Under the pieces are notes generated by a model that had not been told where the DNA came from, made no database searches, and worked only from the letters and a program-made list of their open reading frames with translations. From Lysobacteraceae bacterium (GTDB lineage: Bacteria; Pseudomonadota; Gammaproteobacteria; Xanthomonadales; Xanthomonadaceae): a stretch of DNA of 11,270 bases. The DNA lies in contig JAGNNB010000058.1 of NCBI GenBank assembly GCA_017990865.1, positions 1 to 11,270 on the forward strand. Reading direction: 5' to 3'. Position numbers and translations under genes: made by a program. Positions 1-7,569 of the stretch are shown piece after piece (the stretch's first letter is position 1; each line of letters starts with the position of its first letter).

Positions 1-1
1 G

Positions 2-3000
2 CATGTCCTTCAGTGGTATCGGCGTATCGTCGAGGACCACGAAGGCAATGAGGGAACTACCGTCGTGTGGACGATTGCCGACATCAGTTTCGTGCAAGCG
101 CTCACCATCGCGAGTGTGGTTGAGGCACAGAAACTACGCTGCGCGCGGCGCAGCCCAATCGAAATCAGGGTGATCACCAGCGATTGGCTGATCAAGTGCT
201 ACGCCATGAAAAGGATGAGGGAGGACATCGGCTTCGAATACGACCGCGAACTCACCGAGCGGGTCGTGCGGGATGAGGCAGCGAATATCTATAACGCGCT
301 GAAAGAGAGAGATTCCGAGGTATTTTGGCACGACATCGTCAAGGACAAGCCGGTCGCAAAGGGCAGAAGGCCGGCCGCGAAAAAAGCGATAAGCACCCCC
401 CTGATCCAGGAAAAGATCATTTGGTCCAGAGACCGGAAAGGGAATCCGGAAGTCACTCTGAACGGATATCTTGACTTGAGCCAAGCACTAGTGGATCCGG
501 TCCGATTCCTAGCGGCGATGCGCGCTCTGCGCCGGACGTGGCACCTGCATTCCGCGGACGCCGAATGCATCGACGCCGACGGTTTGATGGTCAATTTGCT
601 GCCGAGAGAGGCCAGATTATCCCTGGAAGCGCGGTCGCAGAGAAGAGACGCCGACGCCTTGATGGTATTTGTCGGATCGGTTTACGTCACTGGCAGCACG
701 ACAGAAAAAATAGAGCGATCAGGCCACGAATGCATTTATCTGCTCCGCCATCCAAATTTCGAAGACAAGCGCAGCGGACAGTCCCCGACCGCGCCGCTCC
801 CCTCTGCCTCCCGATTCGCGCTGAACTGGGCGAATAAGCCGTATACGGTATCCTCGCGGCCCAAGCACAAGCTAGAGTACGAGCGTATTCCTGAAACTCC
901 GTACATCGGCAGAGGGGGCATGAAGGCGATCCCGATCCGGCGATTCGATCGCCCTGACAGGAAGGAAGGCCGGGAGGCGTTTACCAAACCGCTCTACGGC
1001 CAGGCACCGAAGGAAACCTACGAGCATCTGATCGGCCTGAAAGTGATGAAACTGGGCCATTGGTCGGACGGCAAGCATCACGATCTGATCACCCTAAATC
1101 TTGATCGCGCCATCGAGCTGGAAAGCAGGGACAAGGGACCGATCATCCAGTGGCTGATCGAGAAATTCGTGTATCTGAAACGAAAAAAAAACGTCGATAT
1201 TGTCGTTTATCCATCGCATGAGGTGACCGAGAGGATCGTCAGGATACTTAAGAAATACGCGGAAACCGTCGGTTCCGTGGATAACATTCCGACGCATTTC
1301 ATCCCCGTGCATTTTCTGGGCCAGCACGCCCAAACTTCTATTAGGATCCCATCGTTGACCTACGATCGAATCCGCAGCATTCTGGAAAGCGAAAGAGTAA
1401 CAAAAAAGAACCAAAGCGTAGTACTACTAGACGATGGTGTATTAACCGGAAAAGTTCAACGTGAGCTTGAGCAACTGATTTTTAACGCTACTGCAAAGCA
1501 AGTAATTCATCTTTGTCTAGTCAATCGTACGGGCTTGCCGCTATACAGACAGCTGATCATCAATCAGAGCAGTGAAGATACGCATCATTACTATTGGCGT
1601 TGGGATGTTCCGACGCTCGGCAACGCTAGGACGTGCCCCTTGTGCCGTGCTATTGAGCACATCAGCGATATGTCGAAAGCCGCGCTCAGCGATGAAGTGT
1701 CTCGAGAGCTGACGTCATGGAAACAGAAGTGGCAGCATCGGCCGATCGCTTCCGATTGGTTTTCGCATGGGTTGGAGCCATCTCGACTGCCTGAGAACCG
1801 CAAGATTACCTTCGGCAAGGAATGGAAAACCGAGGCAGACCCAGACAGGTATTGGATCGATCATTCCACTAGCACGGGGCTGGCTGCCACGGTGATCGAA
1901 ATCATGCGAACGACATCCTACATGGAGGTAGGGGATAAAGTCGCGAGGAGCCCATGGCCGGAAGACGAAAGCATCGAAGAATTTAAGAAAGAACGGTGGC
2001 GCCGGGCTAAGATCGAACTTCTGTCTTCACAGGTTCTTCTTTTTTTTGACGACCTCGACAACGAAAAGATTGTGATGCGTTTAAACATGTTGCTTTCCGA
2101 TCTCATCGAAAGCCAACAAGACGATTCCGAGCGCGAAATCGAGATGCTAGGGTGTCTAGTGCTTCTGTTAGCGACTGAGGAGCAAGCCAAAGCAACGACA
2201 GGTGTGTTGATCGTGTCGTTGTCGAAGGTTAAGGGAGCGCTTTCCCTACGTGCGATGATCGTGGCGGCCACACTGCTCAAGCGGGCGGGTTTTGACTTCT
2301 TCTCTCCGCGCGATCTTTTGATTTCGAATAGCCTCAATACGCGGGTGACTGATGCGCAGATGAAGGTCGCCGTCTCTCACATCGTTATTGCATATGCAAC
2401 GGTTTTTGGACTAACCGCCAACAAGACCAGAAGCGCGCTGTTTTTCCTGATCATGACCATCGGCGCCGATATGGATAGCGCACACCACGGGTTTTTTCGT
2501 CAGCGACTTATCAAGTCCGGTGAAATTGCAATCGACGAAATATTGTCGTATCTAAATCAGATCAAAAAATCACTCGAGGAGATGGATGTTTTGATCGTCA
2601 CAGGCGCGGTTGACACTTGTTTCGACGTCAGGCGTCACGTAGAAACAATGAATGCTTGCATCACGCTTGCAAAAAATGCATCAACAGGTGGAAACGACGA
2701 GCGGAATCAACTAATTCGTGAAATAAAGCGGTCTTTGTTTGGCGAAAACTCGTTGGCGAGCAGCTTTCACGAAGACTTCATCTATTCAATCAACGACGTG
2801 GCAGAATTCCTTGAAAGAGGAACGAGCGATGAAGAGTGGCGAAGGTTGATTGATAGTAAAGAAGGTAGGATCGACCTCTCCAGATGGAAGAGCGAGATAT
2901 GCAGCGAGAATCGCTACCGATGCCCCGATATCGACGCCAATATCACAGATGACTGCGATCCCGACGCGCTCGTCGTCTTTCCACCAATCGCACGGCAAAT

Positions 3001-3289
3001 GGTAAAAGAATTCCTGTCCAATACCATTTATTCGACAGAAGCCTTCGATTCCTGCGGAGAAAAAGTCGATGTGCTTTGCAACATTTCTTCAAGCAATGGA
3101 ATTGTCACGATCGATATTCGGAATCGATTCGATAATTTTATCCAACCGACGAGGCCAAAACATTCCGAAACCATCGTTGCCCAGCGGATTCATCGCGATC
3201 CGGCCACGAGGGTGACGTACGAGATGGAAACCGGGGAAGCCGTTGTAGTGGTTAGGCTTCCGATGATCGAACAGCTTGCAAAGGAATAA
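2..3289 (+). CDS. Tandem PRTase-like protein with histidine-kinase-like C-terminus (5' partial)
   Basis: The frame is open to the left edge, so the N-terminus is missing; I number residues from the first visible codon (2-4), giving 1095. Residues ~120-260 look like a degenerate PRTase domain: a hydrophobic strand runs into TGSTT at 230-234, but GS replaces the usual acidic pair. Residues ~395-550 look like a second PRTase domain with a good PRPP-type loop, VVLLDDGVLTGK at 473-484 (D477, D478, T482, G483), followed by CPLC at 545-548, which could bind metal. A histidine-rich GHWSDGKHH lies at 352-360, between them. About 350 mainly helical residues follow. The C-terminus resembles a histidine kinase core: H923-E-D as a candidate H-box, E1003xxxN1007 as an N-box, then a strand ending in N1041-R-F where DxG is expected, and no glycine-rich G2 box. 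The last strands (VVVVRLP) fit the end of a GHKL fold. Function is unproven. The next gene carries a receiver domain, which supports a signalling partnership. GC varies strongly along the gene. The domain calls come from motifs only. Confidence 0.8.
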   Translation, partial: HVLQWYRRIVEDHEGNEGTTVVWTIADISFVQALTIASVVEAQKLRCARRSPIEIRVITSDWLIKCYAMKRMREDIGFEYDRELTERVVRDEAANIYNALKERDSEVFWHDIVKDKPVAKGRRPAAKKAISTPLIQEKIIWSRDRKGNPEVTLNGYLDLSQALVDPVRFLAAMRALRRTWHLHSADAECIDADGLMVNLLPREARLSLEARSQRRDADALMVFVGSVYVTGSTTEKIERSGHECIYLLRHPNFEDKRSGQSPTAPLPSASRFALNWANKPYTVSSRPKHKLEYERIPETPYIGRGGMKAIPIRRFDRPDRKEGREAFTKPLYGQAPKETYEHLIGLKVMKLGHWSDGKHHDLITLNLDRAIELESRDKGPIIQWLIEKFVYLKRKKNVDIVVYPSHEVTERIVRILKKYAETVGSVDNIPTHFIPVHFLGQHAQTSIRIPSLTYDRIRSILESERVTKKNQSVVLLDDGVLTGKVQRELEQLIFNATAKQVIHLCLVNRTGLPLYRQLIINQSSEDTHHYYWRWDVPTLGNARTCPLCRAIEHISDMSKAALSDEVSRELTSWKQKWQHRPIASDWFSHGLEPSRLPENRKITFGKEWKTEADPDRYWIDHSTSTGLAATVIEIMRTTSYMEVGDKVARSPWPEDESIEEFKKERWRRAKIELLSSQVLLFFDDLDNEKIVMRLNMLLSDLIESQQDDSEREIEMLGCLVLLLATEEQAKATTGVLIVSLSKVKGALSLRAMIVAATLLKRAGFDFFSPRDLLISNSLNTRVTDAQMKVAVSHIVIAYATVFGLTANKTRSALFFLIMTIGADMDSAHHGFFRQRLIKSGEIAIDEILSYLNQIKKSLEEMDVLIVTGAVDTCFDVRRHVETMNACITLAKNASTGGNDERNQLIREIKRSLFGENSLASSFHEDFIYSINDVAEFLERGTSDEEWRRLIDSKEGRIDLSRWKSEICSENRYRCPDIDANITDDCDPDALVVFPPIARQMVKEFLSNTIYSTEAFDSCGEKVDVLCNISSSNGIVTIDIRNRFDNFIQPTRPKHSETIVAQRIHRDPATRVTYEMETGEAVVVVRLPMIEQLAKE
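3280..3285 (+). promoter_or_regulatory. Ribosome binding site of the REC-phosphoesterase gene
   Basis: AAAGGA lies 7 bases before the ATG at 3293 and overlaps the last codons of the preceding gene. Its position inside the upstream coding region, with a 3-base gap between stop and start, points to coupled translation of the two genes. Confidence 0.7.
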
Positions 3290-3292
3290 ACA

Positions 3293-4768
3293 ATGAACAA
3301 ATGGCGGATACTGGTAATTGACGACAAGGCCGAATCCAAAAAAGGCCCGGGCGAAAGACAGGCTGTCTATAAAGAATTGGAATCCCACAGTTACGAGCAA
3401 AAAAACTTTTCGGTTGAATTCGCAAAGGACGAAGACGATGCGAGATCAAAAATCAATGAAAATGAATACGACCTTGTCCTTCTTGATGTGATGTTGAAGG
3501 ATTGGGGCGACGACAAGCGAGGCACGACGTTCAAGGATCTACTCAGGAAGGCTGATAAGCGCCACGCAGTTGGATTGGTGAGTGGAAGCTGGGATAAGAC
3601 CTCAATCACAATCGTGCGCGACTTCCTAAACCATGCCCATGAGGTGAGCATTCCCTTGATGTTCACCTTTAATGATTTTAAGAGCAAAGAATGCGCGGCT
3701 ATGGCGACCCAGATTGTCGGTCATGTCAGACGGCGTCGCAAGACATACAGGCTCGAAGTCGGCCCGGACGATGATTTGCGGATCCTCCACTTGTCCGATC
3801 TGCATTTCGGCAGCGATGACGCGCAATCGATATTTGCCAATCCGATGAGTACGAAACATCTGTTCGATCAGATTCATAAGAAGTGGGATAAGGGGCCGCA
3901 TTTGGTCGCGGTAACAGGTGACATCGGCGACAAAGGGCATCCCGGCGACTACAGGCTCGCCTATGAGTGGTTCGGGCGACTGGCGAACGAGTTCGGTCTG
4001 ACGCTGCCGAGCCCACAAATTCTCATGGTGCCCGGCAACCACGACTTCAGCGTGCCGTTAGCCGGCGCCAAATTGCTGCATATTGATCGCAGCACGAAAA
4101 AACTTGTGATGAGGGAGGATGCGGCGGCAAATGAAGATCATGTACTCAGTGAGTTTTCAATGCAGCCGTTTGATCGGTTCGCGCGCGATGTTTCGGCCAC
4201 GCACGTGAACCGCGGTTGGCACAGCAATGGTTGGGTCGAAGCCGGCTTCCGCGAGTACGGTGTCGTATTCTCGGGCCTCAACACCTCTAAGTTCTGTGAC
4301 GACAGGGCTTGGCCTATCAGGGCGATCGACGACAGCGATCTGTTCGAAGTCAGGAATAGCTTGTCCTCGTTTTCTGATGGGAATCGTTCTTCTAATCTTC
4401 TGCATATCGCGCTATGTCACCACAGCCCGATTAGGTACAAAACCGTGGATGAGTACGTCGATAAAGGAAGCATCGAGTCTTTCGATCAATACGCGTTGCA
4501 GGGCATCTTTCCACCGAGAGTTATCCTGCACGGTCATCAGCATGGTGCCTTAGGGCATCCTTTCGAAACCGGCAGTATCGTGTATTGTTCTCCGACACCA
4601 TCGAAAAAAGCTGGAGGACGCGCCGAAGACTCGCCTAGAGGCGTCAATCTGCTCGCACTGACTCGCCGCAACTCGGTGGTGACTAGAATCGAGGGATCGT
4701 TTCTTCATAAGCGAGTCGATGGCTGGTGGGTAGACCCGATTCCTGGAACAAACGCGCAAGATTTTTGA
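3293..4768 (+). CDS. Response regulator receiver fused to calcineurin-like phosphoesterase
   Basis: This is a 491-residue two-domain protein. Residues ~1-145 form a receiver (REC) domain: acidic pair D10-D11, phospho-acceptor D65 in DLVLLDVML, S97 after the fourth strand, and K130 or K132 near the expected lysine. Residues ~160-470 form a metallophosphoesterase with all the usual motifs in order: D169-L-H171, G209-D210, G248-N249-H250-D251, H376-H377 and G414-H415-Q-H417. Both active sites therefore look intact. No DNA-binding domain or signal peptide is visible, so the output is probably enzymatic and cytoplasmic. In family terms, such domains hydrolyse phosphomono- or diesters (cyclic nucleotides, nucleotides, nucleic acids); the substrate cannot be read from sequence. 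The start is supported by AAAGGA 7 bases upstream. The gene follows the PRTase/kinase-like gene by 3 bases, so that protein is the obvious candidate phosphodonor. I infer phosphorylation-controlled phosphoesterase activity. Confidence 0.9.
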   Translation: MNKWRILVIDDKAESKKGPGERQAVYKELESHSYEQKNFSVEFAKDEDDARSKINENEYDLVLLDVMLKDWGDDKRGTTFKDLLRKADKRHAVGLVSGSWDKTSITIVRDFLNHAHEVSIPLMFTFNDFKSKECAAMATQIVGHVRRRRKTYRLEVGPDDDLRILHLSDLHFGSDDAQSIFANPMSTKHLFDQIHKKWDKGPHLVAVTGDIGDKGHPGDYRLAYEWFGRLANEFGLTLPSPQILMVPGNHDFSVPLAGAKLLHIDRSTKKLVMREDAAANEDHVLSEFSMQPFDRFARDVSATHVNRGWHSNGWVEAGFREYGVVFSGLNTSKFCDDRAWPIRAIDDSDLFEVRNSLSSFSDGNRSSNLLHIALCHHSPIRYKTVDEYVDKGSIESFDQYALQGIFPPRVILHGHQHGALGHPFETGSIVYCSPTPSKKAGGRAEDSPRGVNLLALTRRNSVVTRIEGSFLHKRVDGWWVDPIPGTNAQDF

Positions 4769-4823
4769 CCGGAGGCCGCGCAAGCAGGAGCGATAAGCAT
4801 CGGGGTCTCGTTCGCAGGGCCAT

Positions 4824-4851
4824 ATGACCTGTGCGCATTGATGCGTACAAT
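4824..4851 (+). promoter_or_regulatory. Possible sigma-70 promoter upstream of the PEBP gene
   Basis: ATGACC (4824-4829, four matches to TTGACA) and TACAAT (4846-4851, five matches to TATAAT) are 16 bases apart and point toward the PEBP gene. The rest of 4769-4887 shows no coding capacity I trust and no clear terminator for the preceding operon. This was found by eye and is tentative. Confidence 0.4.
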
Positions 4852-4887
4852 CCGCGTTTACACCGATCCGTTTTCGAGAGAATCCAT

Positions 4888-5502
4888 ATGCGCATCGTCA
4901 GCGACAGTTTCGAACATCGCCATCGCATTCCGGCGGAATTCGCGATGGGCACGCCGCAGGGGTTCGGCGACAACCGCAATCCGCATCTGCGTTGGGACGA
5001 CGTTCCGGCGGGCACGCGCTCGTTCGCGTTGCTGTGCATCGACACCGATGCGCCGACCGACGGCGCTTTGGTGGCGGATGAGGCCACGCCGATTCCTGTG
5101 GATCATCCGCGCGGCGATTTCGTGCACTGGGTCATGGCCGACATTCCCGCCGACGTACGCGAACTGGCGGCCGGCGCCTGCAGCGACGGCGTGACCGCGA
5201 AAGGCAAGATCGCGCCCGCGGGCCCGGTCGGCGCGCGCCAGGGTCTGAACGATTACACCGGCTGGTTCGCCGGCGACGCGCAGATGGGCGGCGATTATCT
5301 GGGTTACGACGGCCCGTATCCGCCCGCGCACGATCTGCGCGAGCATCGCTATTTCTTCCGCGTGTTCGCCTTGGATGCGGCGCGTTTGGACCTGCCGGCG
5401 CGTTTCGATGCCGGCGATGTGTTCCGTGCAATGCAGGGCCATGTGCTGGCCGAAGCGGCGCTGTACGGCATTTACACACTCAATCCCGGCATGGGCGACT
5501 GA
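4888..5502 (+). CDS. YbhB/YbcL family Raf kinase inhibitor-like (PEBP) protein
   Basis: A 204-residue phosphatidylethanolamine-binding-family protein. The conserved ligand-pocket elements are visible: D52-T-D54-A-P56, H80-W81 in VHWVMADIP, GPYPP at 142-146, and H153-R154-Y155 leading into FFRVFALD. Bacterial members of this family are small soluble proteins with an anion-binding pocket; their cellular role is poorly defined. It is somewhat longer than E. coli YbhB, mostly through a Gly/Ala-rich loop around residues 95-135. No signal peptide is seen, so it is probably cytoplasmic. I chose ATG 4888 because GAGAG lies 7 bases before it and the protein then begins right at the family's first strand. 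An in-frame GTG at 4831 would add 19 residues encoded by the putative promoter and leader. GC is clearly higher than in the preceding operon, marking a return to typical host sequence. An RDD-family gene follows 32 bases later. Confidence 0.9.
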   Translation: MRIVSDSFEHRHRIPAEFAMGTPQGFGDNRNPHLRWDDVPAGTRSFALLCIDTDAPTDGALVADEATPIPVDHPRGDFVHWVMADIPADVRELAAGACSDGVTAKGKIAPAGPVGARQGLNDYTGWFAGDAQMGGDYLGYDGPYPPAHDLREHRYFFRVFALDAARLDLPARFDAGDVFRAMQGHVLAEAALYGIYTLNPGMGD

Positions 5503-5534
5503 GCGATATTCCGCGGTCGCGATCGGAGAGAGCG

Positions 5535-6017
5535 ATGACGCAAGACGATCCGTATCGCGCGCCCAGCGCGGAAGTGAAGGCCGAACTCGAACACGAACGT
5601 CTGCCGATCGTGGCGGCGTCGCGTTGGCGACGGTTCTTCAATTTGGTCATCGACTACCTCGGCATGATGGGCGTGGTCTTCCTCGTCACCGTCGCCGCGG
5701 TGATCGTCGTCGGCGAAGCCTTGATCGCGCGACTGGAAGCGGGCGACCCGCTGCTCGAATACGGCATCACCTTCGGCGCAATGTTCGCGTATTACGTGCC
5801 GATGGAGGCCCTGTTCGGTTTTACGCTGGGCAAATTGATCACCGGCACGCGGGTGGTGAACGAAGACGGCGGCATGCCGAGCTGGGGCCAAGCGCTCGGA
5901 CGCACGTTCGCGCGGCTGATCCCGTTCGAAGGCTTTTCGTTTTTGTTCGGTGGGGAAGGCAAATGCCGCGGCTGGCACGACGCGTTGGCCAAGACGTGGG
6001 TGGTTCGCAAGTCTTGA
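5535..6017 (+). CDS. RDD family membrane protein
   Basis: A 160-residue small integral membrane protein. The N-terminus DDPYRAPSAEV resembles the short cytosolic Pro-rich lead common in this family. Arginines at 30-33 precede a first membrane segment (~34-60) that contains D40, followed by a second (~76-97). GFTLGKLITGTRVV (~95-108) then WGQALGRTFAR (~117-127) match the family core, and GWHDALAKTWVV (146-157) is the characteristic end. RDD proteins are poorly characterised; some have been linked to ion transport, but nothing here identifies a substrate. GGAG at 5525-5528 precedes the ATG. The 32-base gap to the PEBP gene suggests co-transcription. Downstream lies a strong hairpin that ends this unit. 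Confidence 0.87.
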   Translation: MTQDDPYRAPSAEVKAELEHERLPIVAASRWRRFFNLVIDYLGMMGVVFLVTVAAVIVVGEALIARLEAGDPLLEYGITFGAMFAYYVPMEALFGFTLGKLITGTRVVNEDGGMPSWGQALGRTFARLIPFEGFSFLFGGEGKCRGWHDALAKTWVVRKS

Positions 6018-6074
6018 CGGTTGTGGACGACGCTTCGTCGCCGTTGTAGCGTTCGTCCGGCCGTCGTTCTCGAT

Positions 6075-6111
6075 GACACGCGGTTCCCATGTAAACCGGG
6101 AACCGCGTGTC
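6075..6111. terminator. Strong hairpin between convergent genes
   Basis: GACACGCGGTTCCC (6075-6088) and GGGAACCGCGTGTC (6098-6111) form a perfect 14-bp stem with a 9-base loop. It sits between the stops of the RDD gene (plus) and the protease gene (minus), the right place for a shared terminator. Only a short GTTT follows on the plus strand and there is no U-tract on the minus strand, so intrinsic termination may be modest and stronger for the plus-strand unit. Confidence 0.75.
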
Positions 6112-6128
6112 GTTTCATCGGCGCGTGG

Positions 6129-7361
6129 TTACGGGCCGACCACCAGGGTCAAACCCGGATAGTTGGCGAGAATCGGCCGTAGCGGTTGGAAGAACGTTCT
6201 CGGTGCGGCCGAACTGCAGTTGTCGTTCCCGGACGTCAGCTCGCCGCCCGAGAGAACGCCTTGCGCTTGACCTTCCGGTGTGGCGAATGAGCCGCCGGAG
6301 TCGCCGCGGCCTCCGCAGGCACTCGTGAACGACAGCCCGGTGATATTGCCGTTGCCGTAATTCACCGTACCGCCGGTCGAAAGCAAATTGCCGCAACGCG
6401 CGCCGGTGGTGGTGCCCGAGCGACAGATCACGGCATTGATCGCGGCGGGCGTGCTGCCGCGGATGACGAGGTTGCCGCCGAAGGCGTAGGCATTCACCCA
6501 CGGGCGCGGAATGCCGCGAGGGTTCGTGTTCTCGACGACGGCGAAATCGCTGCCGGGATACACGGAATCGGCGATCGTGCCGATCGCCTGGCCGTTGGGA
6601 TGGGTGACGGCGGTGCCCGTGGTGCCGCAATGCCCGGCGGTGACGAAACCGTTGCGCGTACCCAGCGTCACGGCGAATCCGATCGAGCACCACGAGCCGG
6701 GCATATTGAAACGATCGCCGCCGCGAATATCGAAGTTCGCTTGTTGCAGGAGCTGCGGGCGGGATTTCGATTCCACGAAACGTACGACGCGGCTGTCGGC
6801 TCCGCTCGCCGCAACGAAATCGATGGCGGTATCGATGGCGCCCGGGTCGATGGTCATCACCACGCTGTTGCGCATCGGATCGATGTGCCAGGAATGGATG
6901 CGCGCATCGATCGGGCGGCTTTTGCCCTTGGCCGTCAACCGAGCCATGCCGTCGAGGCGCGAATGGGCTGTCTCCAGTTGCGCCAGGCTATGCGCGACCA
7001 CGCGAACGCGTGCGCCGAGCGTGGCGACTGTGCTCGCATGCGCCTGTCCTGCGACCGCGATCACCGGCACGTAGTTGCCCATTCGGTCGCGTTCGAGCCA
7101 AGCGCCCGCGTACTGCGCGCCCAGCGCACTGCGAGCGTTGCGTTCGGTGTCGGGCATGCGCCGTTCGGTGGCGAGATATTGCGGAATTTGCCCCGGCATG
7201 AGGCCCAGATCGCGCTGCATGGCGAAGCGCACGTGCGCGGGGATGTCGTCGGCGGTGGAATCGGTTGGGGCCGCCGCTGCGGTGGCGGAGGACAACAGCG
7301 CGAATGTCGCGATGGAAAGAGCAGACAGAGAAAGCGTTACGGTGCGTACTGACTTGTACAT
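6129..7361 (-). CDS. Alpha-lytic-type S1 family serine protease precursor
   Basis: A 410-residue secreted protease precursor. Residues 1-~31 are a typical signal peptide (basic start, hydrophobic core, ending in Ala residues). Residues ~32-208 form a large pro-region like the folding chaperone of alpha-lytic protease. The mature enzyme probably begins near A209 (ANFDIRGGD). The catalytic triad is H244 (FVTAGHCG), D272 (GSDFAVV) and S355 (GRGDSGGS). Six cysteines pair as expected for the family (C225-C245, C313-C323, C349-C382). Resemblance to Lysobacter alpha-lytic protease is strong throughout, including TAGHCGT, CRSGTTTG and GQAQGV. In the specificity pocket, the positions equivalent to Met190 and Met213 are G350 and L370, suggesting a different P1 preference. 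There is no C-terminal binding domain. The start at 7361 is set by an ideal AAGGAG 7 bases upstream; an in-frame ATG at 7391 lies upstream of that site. It is likely an extracellular protease used in nutrition or predation. Confidence 0.95.
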   Translation of the reverse strand: MYKSVRTVTLSLSALSIATFALLSSATAAAAPTDSTADDIPAHVRFAMQRDLGLMPGQIPQYLATERRMPDTERNARSALGAQYAGAWLERDRMGNYVPVIAVAGQAHASTVATLGARVRVVAHSLAQLETAHSRLDGMARLTAKGKSRPIDARIHSWHIDPMRNSVVMTIDPGAIDTAIDFVAASGADSRVVRFVESKSRPQLLQQANFDIRGGDRFNMPGSWCSIGFAVTLGTRNGFVTAGHCGTTGTAVTHPNGQAIGTIADSVYPGSDFAVVENTNPRGIPRPWVNAYAFGGNLVIRGSTPAAINAVICRSGTTTGARCGNLLSTGGTVNYGNGNITGLSFTSACGGRGDSGGSFATPEGQAQGVLSGGELTSGNDNCSSAAPRTFFQPLRPILANYPGLTLVVGP

Positions 7362-7368
7362 GGTAAAA

Positions 7369-7374
7369 CTCCTT
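7369..7374 (-). promoter_or_regulatory. Ribosome binding site deciding the protease start
   Basis: On the minus strand this reads AAGGAG, 7 bases before the ATG at 7361. It fixes the start at the MYKSVRT form, which gives a normal signal peptide, and rules out the ATG 30 bases upstream. Confidence 0.85.
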
Positions 7375-7569
7375 GAGTTTGAGATTCGCATCGAACCTCC
7401 GGCGTCCTAGGTGTACCTGCAGCGCCGCAGGCAAGCCGATGAAGCCGCGGGGGCGGCTCACCCGCTAATGTCGGCGATCGCGAGCGAAACAGGACATGCG
7501 CGTTGGCGCATTGCGCTGAAATGTGATGGTCGGCACATTGCGTCGCTGCACATCGGCGGCGATTGCTTG

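Noticed and set aside
65..3289. GTG at 65 as the start of the first gene
   Set aside because: The frame stays open from position 2, there is no ribosome binding site before 65, and the upstream residues read as continuous protein. The gene most likely begins outside the window.
4831..4887. Upstream GTG start for the PEBP protein
   Set aside because: The extra 19 residues fall on the putative promoter and leader, and the ATG at 4888 has a GAGAG at good spacing and matches the family start.
4769..4887. Attachment site or insertion border at the end of the operon
   Set aside because: I looked for direct repeats, a tRNA end or integrase remnants and saw none. The border is supported only by the change in base composition.
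6600..7352. 250-codon plus-strand open frame over the protease gene
   Set aside because: Antisense shadow of a well-supported alpha-lytic-type protease; no motif and no ribosome binding site seen.
7362..7391. Upstream ATG for the protease
   Set aside because: It lies 5' of an ideal AAGGAG; starting there would put 10 polar residues before a normal signal peptide.
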